Source: Elymus sibiricus (taxonomy: Eukaryota > Streptophyta > Magnoliopsida > Poales > Poaceae). From it: a stretch of 64,000 nucleotides of DNA. The stretch is taken from contig CM077665.1 in the NCBI GenBank assembly GCA_039707655.1, positions 138,217,148 to 138,281,147 on the forward strand, in the 5' to 3' direction. Shown piece by piece: positions 30,832-42,840 of the stretch (within the stretch, counting starts at the first letter, position 1; the number at the start of each line of letters is the position of its first letter). A program made the position numbers and the translations under genes. A model generated the notes under the pieces. That model did no database searches, was not told the DNA's origin, and was given only the letters and a program-made list of their open reading frames with translations.

Positions 30832-33800
30832 ATCCAAAAACCTTATTTTAGGCACTTTTTGATTCATGGTTTCGCCGCTACACTGAAACCATAAAAGTTT
30901 ACCGGAACGCGTTTTAAGCATTGGCAAACGAGGACCACCTTGTGGCTCACGGCTATGAACGTGTTCTGGGTCGGTGCTGTGGATCCCGCAGGAACGATTG
31001 CTCCTGAACAGGAGAAGGCGTTCAAGGAGGCCACCACTGTCTTTGTGGGAGCCGTTCTTACTGTGATCGGAGACAAGTTGGTTGACGCATATCTCCATAT
31101 GCGTGTTGCCAAAAACTTGTGGGATGTGCTCGAAGCTAAGTTTAGCGCAACCGATGCTGGAAGCGAACTGTATGCTATGGAGAAGTTCCTTGATTACAGG
31201 ATGGTTGATAACCGTCCTGTTCTGGACCAGGCTCATGAGATATAGTGCCTTGCTAAGGAGCTGCAGCTCCTGAAGTGTGATTTACCGGACAAGTTTCTCG
31301 CGGGTTGCATTATTGCAAAACTCCCTCCTGCATGGAGGAACCTTGCTACTTCTCTCAAGCACTTGAGACGTGAATTCTCTGTTGAGGATGCCATCGGTCA
31401 TCTAAGTGTTGAGCAGAACTCGAGAGCAAAGGACTCACACGTGAAAGTGGCAGAGGGTTCTTCTAGTGCCAATGTGGTGCAGAAGAATTTCCACAAGTTC
31501 AAGGGAAAGAACTCTGTCCAGCAGAATACTACCTTCAAGAAGAAGGGTAAGAAGAAAGACAAAAAGAGAGATGGCTGCTTTACTTGTGGTTCAGAGGAAC
31601 ATTGGGAAAACAAGTGCCCAAACAAGTACAAGAAGTCGGGACAGGACTCCAGGTCTGTCAATGTGACTATGAGCAACAGTGATGGGGCAACTGGGTATGG
31701 TAATTTGTTTACTGTACTGTCAGTTTGTCAATCCACCGATTGGTGGGTTGACACGGGGGCCAACATTCATGTGTGTGCTGATATGTCATTGTTCTCTTCT
31801 TACCAGGTCACACGAGATTGCTCCGTCCTGATGGGGAATGGCTCGCTTGCTTCTGTTCATGGTGTTGGCACGGTAGATCTGAAGTTTACTTCCAGAAAAA
31901 TTGTGCAACTGAAGAACGTGCAACATGTCCCCGCTATCAAGAAGAATCTCGTTAGTGGCTCCCTTCTATGTAAAGAAGGGTTTAAGTTAGTATTCGAGTC
32001 CAATAAGGTAGTCGTATCTCGATATGGACTGTTTGTTGGAAAAGGATATGATTGCGGAGGTTTGTTCCGCCTTTCCCTGCGAATTTCTGTAATAACGCCG
32101 TGAACCAAATTCATTCTAATGTAAACGAATGTGAGGTTTGGCATTCACGTCTTTGTCACATTAATTTCGGTTGTATGACGCGGCTAGCTAAGATGGATTT
32201 AATCCCGAGTTTCACTTTAGCCAAAGGCTCTAAGTGCCATGCGTGTGTGCAAGCTAAGCAACCTCGTAAGCCTCACAAGGCTGCAAAGGAGAGACACCTG
32301 GCACCGGTAGAGCTCATACATTCAGATCTTTACGGAATGAATGGTGTGTTGACTAAAGGTGGAAAGAAATATTTCATGACGTTGATTGATAATTCCACTA
32401 GATTCTGCTATGTGTATTTGGTAAATACTAAGGATGAGGCTCTACGCTACTTTAAAATCTATAAGGCAGAAGTTGAGAACCAACTTGAAAAGAAAATAAA
32501 ACGAGTTCGGTCTGATCGTGGTGGAGAGTACTTTTCTAATGAGCTTGATTTATTCTGTGCGGAACATGGTATTATTCATGAGAGGACGCCTCCCTACTCA
32601 TCCCAGTCAAACGGGGTTGCAGAACGGAAAAAACCGTACTCTAACAGACTTGGTTAACACCATGTTAGATACATCGGGTTTATCCAAGGCACGGTGGGGG
32701 GAGGCTGTATTGACATCATGTCATGTCCTGAATAAAGTTCCCACGAATGATAACGAGAATACTCCATTTGAGCAATGGGAAAAGAAAAGAAATACACTCT
32801 CATACTTGCGCACTTGGGGCTGTTTGGCGAAAGTCAATGTGCCGATAACCAAAAAGTGTAAGTTGGGACCAAAGACCGTGGACTGCGTTTTTCTGGGCTA
32901 TGCGAAGCATAGCGTAGGCTATAGATTTCTTGTGGTGAAATCTGATGTACACGATGTGAAGGTCGGTACGATCATGGAGTCTAAAGATGCTACATTCTTT
33001 GAGGATATTTTTCCCATGAGAGATATGCAAAGCACTTCTAGACTGGAATTTAATGAGGCTCCTGAACCTGCCATTCCGATGGAATATTATGAACACAAAA
33101 GTGGTGAAAATTCCATGGAGGATGACGAGGAAGCTCCTGTTAGGAGCAAGAGACAAAGGACTACAAAGTCTTTTGGTGATGTTTTCCTCGTGTATCTCGT
33201 GGATGATGACACTCCTAGTTCCATTTTAGAAGCCTACGCATCATCGGATGCTGAGTACTGGAAGGATGCGGTCCGCAGCGAGATGGATTCCATCTTGGCT
33301 AACAGGACCTGGGAGATCACTAATCGTCCTTATGGTTGCCAACCATTGGGATGTAAGTGGGTGTTCAAGAAAAAGCTTAGGCCCGATGGTACTGTCGAGA
33401 AGTACAAGGCTAGGCTTGTGGCCAAGGGTTATACCCAGAAAGAAGAAGAGGATTTCTTCGATACTTATTCACCTGTGGCTAGACTGACAACCATTCGAGT
33501 GTTACTCTCGTTGGCTGCCTTGCATGGTCTTCTCGTTCATCAAATGGACGTTAAGACGACTTTCCTCAACGGAGAGCTAGACGAGGAAATTTACACGCAA
33601 CAGCCAGATGGCTTGTAGTAAATGGTCAGGAAAGAAAGGTGTGCAAGCTATTGAAATCTTTGTATGACCTGAAACAAGCGCCTAAGCAATGGCATGATAA
33701 ATTTAATACAACTTTGACATCTGCTGGCTTTGTTGTTAATGAAGCTAACAAATGTGTATACTATCGCCATGGTGGGGGCAAAGGAGTTATACTTTATCTG

Positions 33801-34680
33801 TATGTTGATGACATACTGATATTTGGGACCCACCTCAAAGTAATTGAGGAGGTCAAGGCTTTTCTATCTCATAACTTTGAGATGAAAGACCTAGGTGTGG
33901 CCGATGTTATCTTAAACATCAAGCTGCTACGAGATAGTGAGGGTGGAATTAAACTTCTGTAATCCCACTGTGCTGAGAAGATTTTGAGTCGTTTTGGATA
34001 TTCTGACTGCAAACCTTCTGCAACACCATATGATCCTAGCGTGCGGATTCGAAAATTTGAAGGCACGGCTGTTGATCAATTAAGATACTCTCAAGTGATC
34101 GGTTCACTCATGTACCTAGCGTGTGCTACTCGTCCTGACATCTCATTTGCTGTGTGCAAACTGAGCCGGTTTGTTTCCAACCCGGGAGATGTGCATTGGC
34201 ATGCTGTTGAGCGAGTCATGCGTTATTTGCAAGGTAGTGCGAACTACGGAATTCACTATTCTGGGTACCCGACAGTACTCGAAGGGTATAGTAATTCTAA
34301 TTGGATATCTGATGCTGATGAGATGAAAGCCACAAGTGGGTATGTCTTCACACTTGGTGGTGGTGTTGCTTCCTGGAAGTCTTGCAAGCAGACGATCTTA
34401 ACGAGATCGACTATATGGAAGCAGAACTCACAGCATTAGATACATCATGCGTCGAAGCAGAATGGCTTCGAGAGCTTTTGATGGATTTGCCATTGGTTGA
34501 TAAGCCAGTACCGGCTATCCTAATGAACTGTGATAATCAAATAGTGATTGCCAAGGCTAAGAGTTCAAAGGACAACATGCAATCCACAAAGCATATAAGA
34601 AGAAGATTGAAACCTGTCAGTCATTCAAGAAACTCCGGAGTAATAGCGTTGGATTATATCCAGGGGCTAAGAATCTGGTA
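30541..34680 (+). pseudogene. Copia gag-pol polyprotein, multiple stops and frameshifts
   Basis: Exon 1 (30541-30641) can be joined by a GT-AG intron (30642-30851) to exon 2 from 30852, keeping frame. The gag part reads KHWQTRTTLWLTAMNVFW. A zinc knuckle follows (CFTCGSEEHWENKC, near 31580). Protease shows WWVDTGANIHVC. Integrase has HSRLCHINFG.., HSDLYG, SDRGGEYF and NGVAER (the D, D, E residues). Reverse transcriptase has CKWVFKKKLRPDG, HQMDVKTTFLNGEL and the catalytic YLYVDDILI; RNase H has TSGYVFTLGGG. Breaks: stop at 30892, TAG near 31243, frame change near 32100, extra A near 32630, stop and frame change near 33616, TAA at 33959-33961, frame change near 34400. Not functional. Confidence 0.9.
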
Positions 34681-35296
34681 GATCCCTTTACAAAAGGGCT
34701 ATCACGAATTGTGATAGAAAATGCATCAAGGGAGATGGGCATGAGACCCACGTAAGTTGCCATGGGGGTAACCCAACCTATGTGATCGGAGATCCCGTGA
34801 ATTAAGATCTGGGAAAAACAATCCAGCGGTCAACTGAGGAGAGTATCCTTACTAACCCACTTCGTTGGAGATGCAATACTCTCGTAATCTGTAAGGCGGG
34901 CTGACTTTGTCTTAATGTGTTCCAAAGCTTGTGTAAGCAAGATGCTAACCTACAGAGCATTCTTTGGAGGAACACACCTATGTGAGCCCGATTGCTGGTC
35001 ACAGTCTATGAGATTGGGTAATCTCTAGGAAGCTCATGAGAAGGTAAGGAGTATGAATAATAAGCTCCACCCGTGGGGTTTAGCCTTCGGCAGCCACGTA
35101 TCAGCTGACAATAGGCGAAACTTCTGCACGCTAAACTGACAATTCAAGGCATAGTCCATTGTTCAGTTGTGAAGAAGTCTAATCCTGTTGCTCTAGGTGG
35201 AAGTTCAACTTAACAGTCTCCACTGAAAATTCTGGTATATCAAACATTGTTTGGAACAGTTGACAAACTTATGTGCCTCGAGATATGGTGGGGGAT

Positions 35297-36291
35297 TGTT
35301 GGATTATAGATGGGCTTAGGCCCATATAAGATAATAATCCCTGGTTAATCTCTATGGCCCATGTGAGTGCACGACAAGTGGTGGCAAGTGGTGGGAAGTT
35401 TAGTACCATACTGCTACAGTAGTAAGAGTGAGACCACTTTATAAGGGCTGCTCTATCACTTGTCATTGGGAGCTTGGGAAGAGGAGTTGTACACGCGCGC
35501 TCCTCCTCCTCCGCCGCCCGCCTCGCCACGCCTCGTCACGACGCGCGCGTGCCGCGGGTTGCGGGAATGAGCCGAGCCTTATTTTTACCGGTCAGAAATG
35601 GTTAATTAATTAACGAGTCGCTAAACGAAAGTGCCACTGTCCGAGACGTTGGACCATGGGCTGTTCGCGGACTCGGTCGTGGGCCCAGGCCCATCTACCT
35701 GACGATCTATATAAGGAGGCACTGCCTGTGGAGTGTAACCTAATCCGTTCACTCTCTCCCTCTCTGTGCAACCCTAGCCGTCATCTACTGTTCCTCTCAG
35801 TGTGCTGCTTCCGGCGATCCCATCCCGACGACCGCGTGCACGGTTGGTCAGGAGAGCAGGTGCCTCCGGAACCCTGTCGTTTGAGATCCTGCCCGGGAGA
35901 ACAGCAATAAGGTTTTTGGGGAGCGTCTCGACGCGACTGCTCCCGATCCGTCCCCGTCTTCGTCCTCCTCTGCTTCGACTACTTACCCTGCATCGACACC
36001 ATGGTCGACGACGCTGCCATCGCCGCCGCCGCAAAGAAGAAGGCCACGGACGACGCCGAGGCTGCTGCTGCCGCCGCCGCGTTGGCTTGGCCAACCGGAG
36101 GGTATGATTTGTTCATCCCTCATTTACTCGTTCTCGTGCTAGCCGTATATGCCATGTTCATAGATATTCCATTTCTATGTACTGTACGTGCTAGTATGCT
36201 TAGGTATGGGTATGAAGTGCATACCGTATTTACCATGCTTGTTATTTACTCGTGGATTAGTCTAATCGGAAAAGTGCTAATATTTCCAACA
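35297..36291 (+). repeat. Copia 3' LTR
   Basis: Copy of the 5' LTR, 33 bp shorter, with the same TATA box (35706-35716 region) and the same short ORF starting at 36001 (MVDDAAIAAAAKKKATDD..). Ends TTTCCAACA at 36291. Confidence 0.88.
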
Positions 36292-36675
36292 GTATAGTCC
36301 GTATATATCCTCTCATATTTGCAGCCAAAGTCATAGTGATGTTGTTTGTTTTTTGCGCCAAGGGCGTAACATATCAACATTGAAGGCGAAGGTGTTAAGC
36401 AGTAATAGTCCCATTTAACCTCATGGTTATTTTCACACTAGCAAATGTCGAAGCATGAAAAAAACTTAGAATCCAGTCACCTGCTCAAGCAATCGACTTA
36501 TGTGTCGCCAAAGAAAGCCATAAGCAATGATCATCGTTGTCTGTCATTAGTAAATACAAGGCAAATACAAATTCAGTGTGAACATGACCATTTGTATACA
36601 ACTCAGGGAAAACATACTTAAATTAGTTCACCTACCTTCATGGTTGCATTTAGTTTTTAACCCTTTGCAGATCAT
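36292..36675. other. Unassigned sequence between Copia and LINE coding remnant
   Basis: No gene. By position it may be the 3' untranslated part of the minus-strand LINE that follows, but no poly(A) or TSD was found. Confidence 0.3.
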
Positions 36676-36984
36676 TCATAAAAGAAGTTGTTCATAGGTT
36701 TCTTGGCTTCTTGGCTCCAATTGGTCTTTGTGCCAAGGATGCAATGGGTCAGCTAGTTCTACATAATAGGCAGATCGAACCGTAAATGAATATGATCTTG
36801 TGTGGTTCCACACAATGAAATCCTCCATCATGTGATCACTCAACTGTATGCGAAGTATCCTCTCAACATCAACTATGGTAAATATCACAGATCAACTCCT
36901 CGTCCCATTGTTTTGTCATTGGGTTCATAATCTCGTCTACAGCTTGCAACAGAATCTGCCCACTTCTTGTTTCAGTTTTCCTTG
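36676..36984 (-). pseudogene. LINE ORF2 fragment (C-terminal zf-RVT region), part 3
   Basis: The minus strand encodes NPMTKQWDEELI.. and, after a frame change, VERILRIQLSDHMMEDFIVW followed by SFTVRSAYYVE. This is the typical region after the reverse transcriptase of plant LINEs (W..D.I..I.LS....D...W....G.FSV.SAY). It is the continuation of the fragment at 42841-43186, from which it is separated by the Gypsy insertion at 36985-42840. Confidence 0.75.
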
Positions 36985-37983
36985 TGTGGACAACCGATTT
37001 TGGCATGGTCGAAAACATAATTAAGAAGGCCTCAAATATGAAAGTGCTCAAAGTGAGAAAGTTTCGTATCGTCTAAAGGAGAAACTTTGATATTTGGGCC
37101 ATAGCCATCCGATCTCATCTCTAAGGCCGAAGTTGTGTTCGAAGTACTGAGATTTTGTATGCAGAACACTATTCGGCTGATTACGCCCCCAAGACAGCCT
37201 CATATGAGAAAAGCTTCTACAGGGATTGTCTTCGTCTCGTCGAAACGGTCGATTTTGATATAAAAATCGTCTCAATCCAAGTTCGTATGCAAAAGTTAGA
37301 GCCATCGGAATGCAGCCCTGCCAGGAGGCAAAATATGGCGCGCCCCACCAGACACGTGTCTGATGGGTAGCGCCACCAATCAGCTGTTTTGCGTAAGAGA
37401 TTCGGCCCTCAAGATGGCTTCGAATCGAAAAACGTTCAACACGAAAGTTGTTCGTCTCGTCGAAGCGGTCAAATTTGCTTTTGAAATCATCTTCATCCGA
37501 GGTCGTTTGTGGCCTATGGGACCTAAAAACCGAACTAATGTCCCAGACATACCTAAATCCGAGTTCGGTTAATTTTGGAAAGATTTGGACTTGATTTGGA
37601 GTCCTTTTCTTGTACGGGAAGTCCAGCCGCCTCATAAATAGATGAGAGGTGACGGCCGATTGAACAACACACAATCGAACAAATCAATCTACTACTTTTT
37701 ACCCTAGCTTTTACATCTCTCCCTTGTTCTTTCTCTCTCGTTCTTCGTTCGTTCGAAGGGTAGCGATCCTCGAGGCTCTAGGGGCGGGCGAACCGATCTA
37801 GGGCATCCCATAGCCGCCGTGCATCCAGACGGGGTCCCTCCCGGGCGCGTGGGGTTTCGGGTCTTCAAAAGCGCCCGTCGACTGTCTTGCGTATCGCGTT
37901 GTCGGTCGGGTCTCCTTCGACGTGAGCTGCGGTGTATCACCCTCGGCGTTGGAGGTACACGGTGACGTGTTCATGTGCGAACA
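36985..37983 (+). repeat. Gypsy 5' LTR
   Basis: 999 bp; pairs with 41834-42840 at high similarity, with a few substitutions and small indels visible. The downstream part carries 'cataaatagatgagaggtgacgg' with a TATA-like ataaatag near 37634. Confidence 0.88.
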
Positions 37984-38033
37984 CACTTTTTGGCGACTCC
38001 GCTGGGGAAGAAAGATCAAGAATCATCATCAAC

Positions 38034-39754
38034 CATGTCTAATCTCCCCCAGCCCTCAGAAGTTAACGCCGATAACATCATTAAGCCCAGTCTTGATGAA
38101 CTATCGGATGAACATCTTCAAGCCTACGCAGCGCACAAGAAACAGCGCGAAGAGGCTTTTGAGGCGCTCAAGAAAAAGCGCGAGGAGGAGGATTTGCAGG
38201 CGTTTCTTGCAAGTTTCAAGAAGGACCGTCAAGGCAACATCACTCCGGTTGGAAAAGTTAATTTCCCTCCTCTTATTGAGGAACAAGATGAAATCACTGT
38301 GAGTAAAGTTTTTTCTCCAGAGCAAGTGGCTGTGATTGAAAGTCTTGTTAGTAAGGGTAATGAGACGACGTACAATTCTTTTGTGGCAAATACTAATGCT
38401 AAGAAAAATATGCCCCCGTCATCTAATGATACTGTTGGTATATCTGGAAACCGGGCCTAGTCCGACTTTACCTATTTCATCGGCACCTCCTATGCAACAA
38501 CAATATAATATGCCGTTGAGTTTTTACCCTAGTGAAACCAACCAGCTTGTGGCTGCACCTACATATCCTAATCCTATTATGAGTGTGCCCAATTCGGCGT
38601 CAACGCCGAATCACTTTGTCACACCACCCATAGGCACAAGCATGTTTGCTCTTCCACCGAATTATGGTTCGACACCCATCCCACAAGTTGCACCACTAGC
38701 TAGTACCCAAGTTGCTCCTATGTCATTGCCATAGGCATCTTCATCCACCTCGGATCCAATTTTAGCCAAATTGAGGGAGGATTTGCATAAGATGTTTCAA
38801 GAAACTTTCGGAAACGAGCCGAAAGTAAAGAGTCGTGTGTACCAAAAGCCTTATCCTGAACACTTCGATGCAGTTTTGTACCCTCAAGGTTACAAGGTTC
38901 CTGATTTTGTTAAATTTAGTGGAGAGGGCACGAAAACAACTTGGGAGCATGTCAGTCAATATCTAGCACAGTTGGGTGAAGCAGGTTCCATTGAGGAATT
39001 GAAAGTGCGTTTATTTCCCTTATCTTTAACCGGCACCGCATTTTCATGGTTTGTTGCTTTACCACATGGCTCAATTCTCTTATGGTCGCAATTAGAGCAA
39101 AAGTTTCATGATCACTTTTATAGCGGCGATAATGAGCTTAAGTTGTCACATCTTACATCGGTTAGGCAAAAACATGATGAATCGGTCACCGATTATGTCA
39201 AGAGATTTAGAGATATAAAAAACCGATGTTATAGCTTAGTGATAACCGAAAGAGACTTGGCGGATCTTGTTCTTAATGGTTTGAAAATTCACATTAAAGA
39301 GAGGCTAGAAAGTTATGAGTTTTTAAGTATTAACCAAGACCTGCAAAAGGCTTTGGCTTAAGAGAGTCGAAGCAAAGAGGTTCATAGGTCTACAGCCGAT
39401 CGTCCTAGAATGCATATGGTTGAGTATGGTGATGATAACTCGGACGATGAGGTTGATGTCTATACTATTGAATTTGTTTGGTCCTCAAAGGCCAAACCCT
39501 ATACCTGCAATGCTCTTAAGCCGATTCGCAAGAATCGTGATGAGGAGATGAAGTTTACTTTTGATATATCTAAGTGTGATAAAATATTCGATACTCTATT
39601 GCAAGATAAGATGATCAGAATATCACACACCATTCCGCCGTTTGAGGAGCTAAAACGGCATGCTTATTGCAAGTACCATAATTCATTTTCTCATGCTACT
39701 AACGATTGCAATGTTTTTCGACGACAGATACAATCGGCCATTAATGACGGATGA
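38034..39754 (+). pseudogene. Gypsy Gag, interrupted
   Basis: Starts ATG 38034 (MSNLPQPSEVNADN..) with a lysine/glutamate-rich helix. A frame change near 38440 continues as a proline/asparagine-rich linker (YNMPLSFYPSE..) to a TAG near 38732. The same frame resumes as the retrotransposon Gag core, with FVKFSGEGTKTTWEHVSQYL, LFPLSLTGTAFSWF, LWSQLEQKFHDHFY, KRFRDIKNRCYSL and LADLVLNGL. Stops at about 39359 and 39752 follow. CKYHNSFSHATNDCNVFRRQ near the end is a zinc-finger-like stretch (C, H, H, C). Three or more stops or shifts make the unit non-functional as it stands. Confidence 0.8.
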
Positions 39755-41500
39755 TTGAATTTTTCAGAGATGCAAGTTGATAAACATCCCTTCCCGATAA
39801 ACACCATGGATTTGGAAGGGAAGAAAATGTTAATTCGGCCTAACATAGCCGAATCTGCTAATAAAGATAATATTGTTATTGGTGAACCCAGGAAAGGCAA
39901 GGAGGGTGGCAAACTCTTGGGAAGAGAGGTTGTGCTTGAGAAGCAACCCGATGGCAAGGAAGTATTGAAGATCACCATGAAAAATCCTGCACTCGGGGGG
40001 CAACCGCAAGTACAAGAGTATACTCATGCTAAAACTATCGAGCCCATGAATTCAGAAGTTGGCAAGTGGAAAAAGAATGAAGCTGAGGGCAAGCGAGTCA
40101 AGCCAACTTTTGATATGTTGCTATCCAAATATGCCAATCAAGCGGCCGGTTCTAGCTCTAATCGGCCATCACATTTAAAGCATTCAAGATCACCTCCGAA
40201 GCAAGAATTTCGATGCTATGCAAGGCCATATGGGTCATGGGCATCAACACCGTGGATGTCGCCACCCCCCTATGCGCCATATTACAAAGGAGACTTCAAT
40301 GGAGGATGGGGGCAGCCCCCAATGCCTCCTTATGCTTTTCATATGGGGTGGGCAACGCCTAGAAGGCCTACTCGCGAGAGACTTTATTATCCCACAAAAG
40401 GCCGTTTGAGCTATGGTGCTAATCGGCCAACAAAAATTTGTCCAAGCAAGGTCAATAAAAAAGTGTGGTGTATTAAGTCATCTAATGCGGAAATTTCAGA
40501 ATACGACAAGCAAAAGGAGATAAAAGAGCCGATTGTTGGTAATCTGGCTAGTTCTAATGGTGATATTGTTATTGTTCAGCAGGGTTCCGCGGCTAATGAT
40601 CATGAGGCTAGCACAAGCAAGGCCAAACATAGGGATCCCAAATATGCTCAACCTAAGTGGTGTCCTCCGGGATTAACTAAAACCATGAAAAGGAGATTAC
40701 AACGCATGAGGAATCACGAGAAGGTAGAGAGCAAAGAAGAGAAGCAAAGGGACGAATTGTTCAATAAAATTCAGCCCATGCCACTCACAAAACAAGTGTG
40801 GAGGCCTAAACAGAAACAAAACGCAGATGCTTCTACATTAGCTACAACTAGACCTACACCACCAAAAGAGGATGATGCGACCCCTATTACATCGTCCGCA
40901 CCACCAGAAGCATCCCCTTCAATTGAGGAAACTTCAAATCCAATATTCACATTGGGAGATGAAGATGAGATGGTGGATTACGAATCTACGCCGGTTCGGG
41001 AAGGTATGGATATTAATATGGTGTATTACTTACCTGCCGAGTTTCGTGCTATAGGTGAAGAAGGGGAGGTGGCCCAGCTAGATTTTGGTCCTAAGAACGC
41101 TATCTTCGAGAAGCCAAAAGAACCGGTGAAACACTTGAAGCCATTGTACCTCAAGGGTCATATTAATGGATCACCGGTTGCTAGGATGCTCGTAGATGGT
41201 GGTGCTGTGGTAAATCTTATGCCCTATTCGGTCTTCAAGAAGTTGGGGTTACATGATGATGCATTGATGAAGACCAATATGGTACATAACGAATTTGAGG
41301 GTAAAGAAAAGACAGAGGCCAAAGGTGTGATGTGCATGGAACTCACTGTGGGAAGCAAAACTTTGGCCACCACATTCTTCATCACTGAGGTGCAAGGTAA
41401 CTATAATGTTATATTAGGTCGTGATTGGGTTCATGCTAACCAGTGTGTGCCATCTACCATGCATCAACTCTTAATACAATGGGTCGATGATGAAGTATAA
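39755..41500 (+). CDS. Gypsy Gag-C / aspartic protease ORF
   Basis: A 581-aa open frame. The N-terminal half is lysine-rich and includes GRPYGSW-type aromatic/proline repeats (SPPPYAPYYKGDFNGGWGQP). The C-terminal 150 residues form a retropepsin-like domain: LYLKGHINGSPVARMLVDGG, AVVNLMPYSVFKKLGL, then TTFFITEVQGNYNVILGRDW. The expected D-T/S-G active-site triad reads D-G-G here. The ORF ends about 330 bp before the 3' LTR without any reverse transcriptase. The frame is uninterrupted, in contrast to the Gag upstream. Protease activity is doubtful because of the changed triad. Confidence 0.75.
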   Translation: MNFSEMQVDKHPFPINTMDLEGKKMLIRPNIAESANKDNIVIGEPRKGKEGGKLLGREVVLEKQPDGKEVLKITMKNPALGGQPQVQEYTHAKTIEPMNSEVGKWKKNEAEGKRVKPTFDMLLSKYANQAAGSSSNRPSHLKHSRSPPKQEFRCYARPYGSWASTPWMSPPPYAPYYKGDFNGGWGQPPMPPYAFHMGWATPRRPTRERLYYPTKGRLSYGANRPTKICPSKVNKKVWCIKSSNAEISEYDKQKEIKEPIVGNLASSNGDIVIVQQGSAANDHEASTSKAKHRDPKYAQPKWCPPGLTKTMKRRLQRMRNHEKVESKEEKQRDELFNKIQPMPLTKQVWRPKQKQNADASTLATTRPTPPKEDDATPITSSAPPEASPSIEETSNPIFTLGDEDEMVDYESTPVREGMDINMVYYLPAEFRAIGEEGEVAQLDFGPKNAIFEKPKEPVKHLKPLYLKGHINGSPVARMLVDGGAVVNLMPYSVFKKLGLHDDALMKTNMVHNEFEGKEKTEAKGVMCMELTVGSKTLATTFFITEVQGNYNVILGRDWVHANQCVPSTMHQLLIQWVDDEV

Positions 41501-41833
41501 GTCGTTCACGCGGATATTTCGGCTTGTGTTGCATTGGCTGATGCATCAGTGGATTAGAATCATCCCGATGTTACCTGCTTAACAGGGCGTGACCTCTCAG
41601 AGTTTGATTTCCTTAGTGCTACAAGGAGCGGGTTCATTCCCATCTCTTTAAAGCCGATTGATGGTAATCGGTTCCAAGGTATGATGTAAACAAAAATTTA
41701 AAGTCAATGGACGATATAGAATTATCGCCCTAAGCATATAAATAGCCGATGGAGTGTTGACATCGTCCTTAGAACAAACTCTAAACAAGTTATTTTTCGG
41801 CACGCAAGCTTCGCCGAAAAACAGGGGGGCATG

Positions 41834-42840
41834 TGTTGACACCCGATTTTGGCATGGTCGAAAACATAATTAAGAAGGCCTCAAATGGAAAAGTGCTCAA
41901 AGTGAGAAAGTTCCGTATCGTCGAAAGGAGAAACTTTGATATTTGGGCCATAGCCATCCGATCTCATCTCTAAGGCCGAAGTTGTGTTCGAAGTACTGAG
42001 ATTTTGTATGCAGAACACTATTCGGCTGATTACGCCCCCAAGACGGCCTCATATGAGAAAAGTTTCTACAGGGATTGTCTTCGTCTCGTCGAAACGGTTG
42101 ATTTTGATATAAAACTCGTCTCAATCCGAGTTCGTATGCAAAAGTTGGAGCCATTGAAATGCAGCCCTGCCAGGAGGCAAAATATGGCGCGCCCCACCAG
42201 ACACGTGTCTGATGGGTAGTGCCACCAATCAGCTGTTTTGCGCAAGAGATTCGGCCCTCAAGATGGCTTCGAATCGAAAAACGTTCAACACAAAAGTTGT
42301 TCGTCTCGTCGAAGCGGTCAAATTTGCTTTTGGGATCATCTTCATCCGAGGTCGTTTGTGGCCTGTGTGACCTAAAAACCGAACTAATGTCCCAGACATA
42401 CCTAAATCCGAGTTCGGTTAATTTTGGAAAGATTTGGACGTGATTTGGAGTCCTTTTCTTGTACGGGAAGTCCAGCCGCCTCATAAATAGATGAGAGGTG
42501 ACGGCCGATTGAACAACACACAATCGAACAAATCAATCTACTACTTTTTACCCTAGCTTTTACATCTCTCCCTTGTTCTTTCTTTCTCGTTCTTCGTTCG
42601 TTCTTCGCGTTGAAGGGCAGCGATCCTCGAGGCTCTAGGGGCGGGCAAACCGACCTAGGGAAGCCCATAGCCGCCGTGCGTCCAGACGGGGTCCCTCCCG
42701 GGCGCGTGGGGTTTCGGGTCTTCAAAAGCGCCCGTCGACTGTCTTGCGTATCGCGTTGTCGGTCGGGTCTCCTTCGACGTGAGCTGCGGTGTATCACCCT
42801 CGGCGTTGGAGGTACACGGTGACGTGTTCGTGTGCGAACA
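41834..42840 (+). repeat. Gypsy 3' LTR
   Basis: 1007 bp, TGTTGACACCC..GCGAACA. Followed directly by the CCTTG target duplication. Confidence 0.9.

Larger units (their letters stand above)
29804..36291 (+). mobile_element. Ty1-Copia retrotransposon with both LTRs, coding region decayed
   Basis: 6488 bp. 5' LTR 29804-30831 and 3' LTR 35297-36291, both TGTTGGATTATA..TTTCCAACA. Candidate TSD ATATA (29799-29803) / GTATA (36292-36296), one mismatch. A polypurine-like 'atatggtggggga' precedes the 3' LTR. Gene order gag, protease, integrase, reverse transcriptase, RNase H identifies Ty1-copia. The LTR pair differs visibly (several substitutions per 100 bp early in the LTR plus short deletions), so the insertion is not recent. 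Confidence 0.92.
36985..42840 (+). mobile_element. Non-autonomous Gypsy-type LTR retrotransposon (gag-protease only)
   Basis: 5856 bp. 5' LTR 36985-37983 and 3' LTR 41834-42840 (TGTTGACACCCGATTTTGG .. GTGCGAACA; the 5' copy has TGTGGACAACC). A perfect 5-bp TSD CCTTG lies at 36980-36984 and 42841-42845. A primer-binding-site-like 'tttggcgactccgctgggga' follows the 5' LTR and a purine tract (acaggggggcatg) precedes the 3' LTR. The interior encodes Gag and an aspartic protease, then stops. There is no reverse transcriptase, RNase H or integrase, so mobility would require enzymes from another element. It is inserted in a LINE. Confidence 0.92.
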
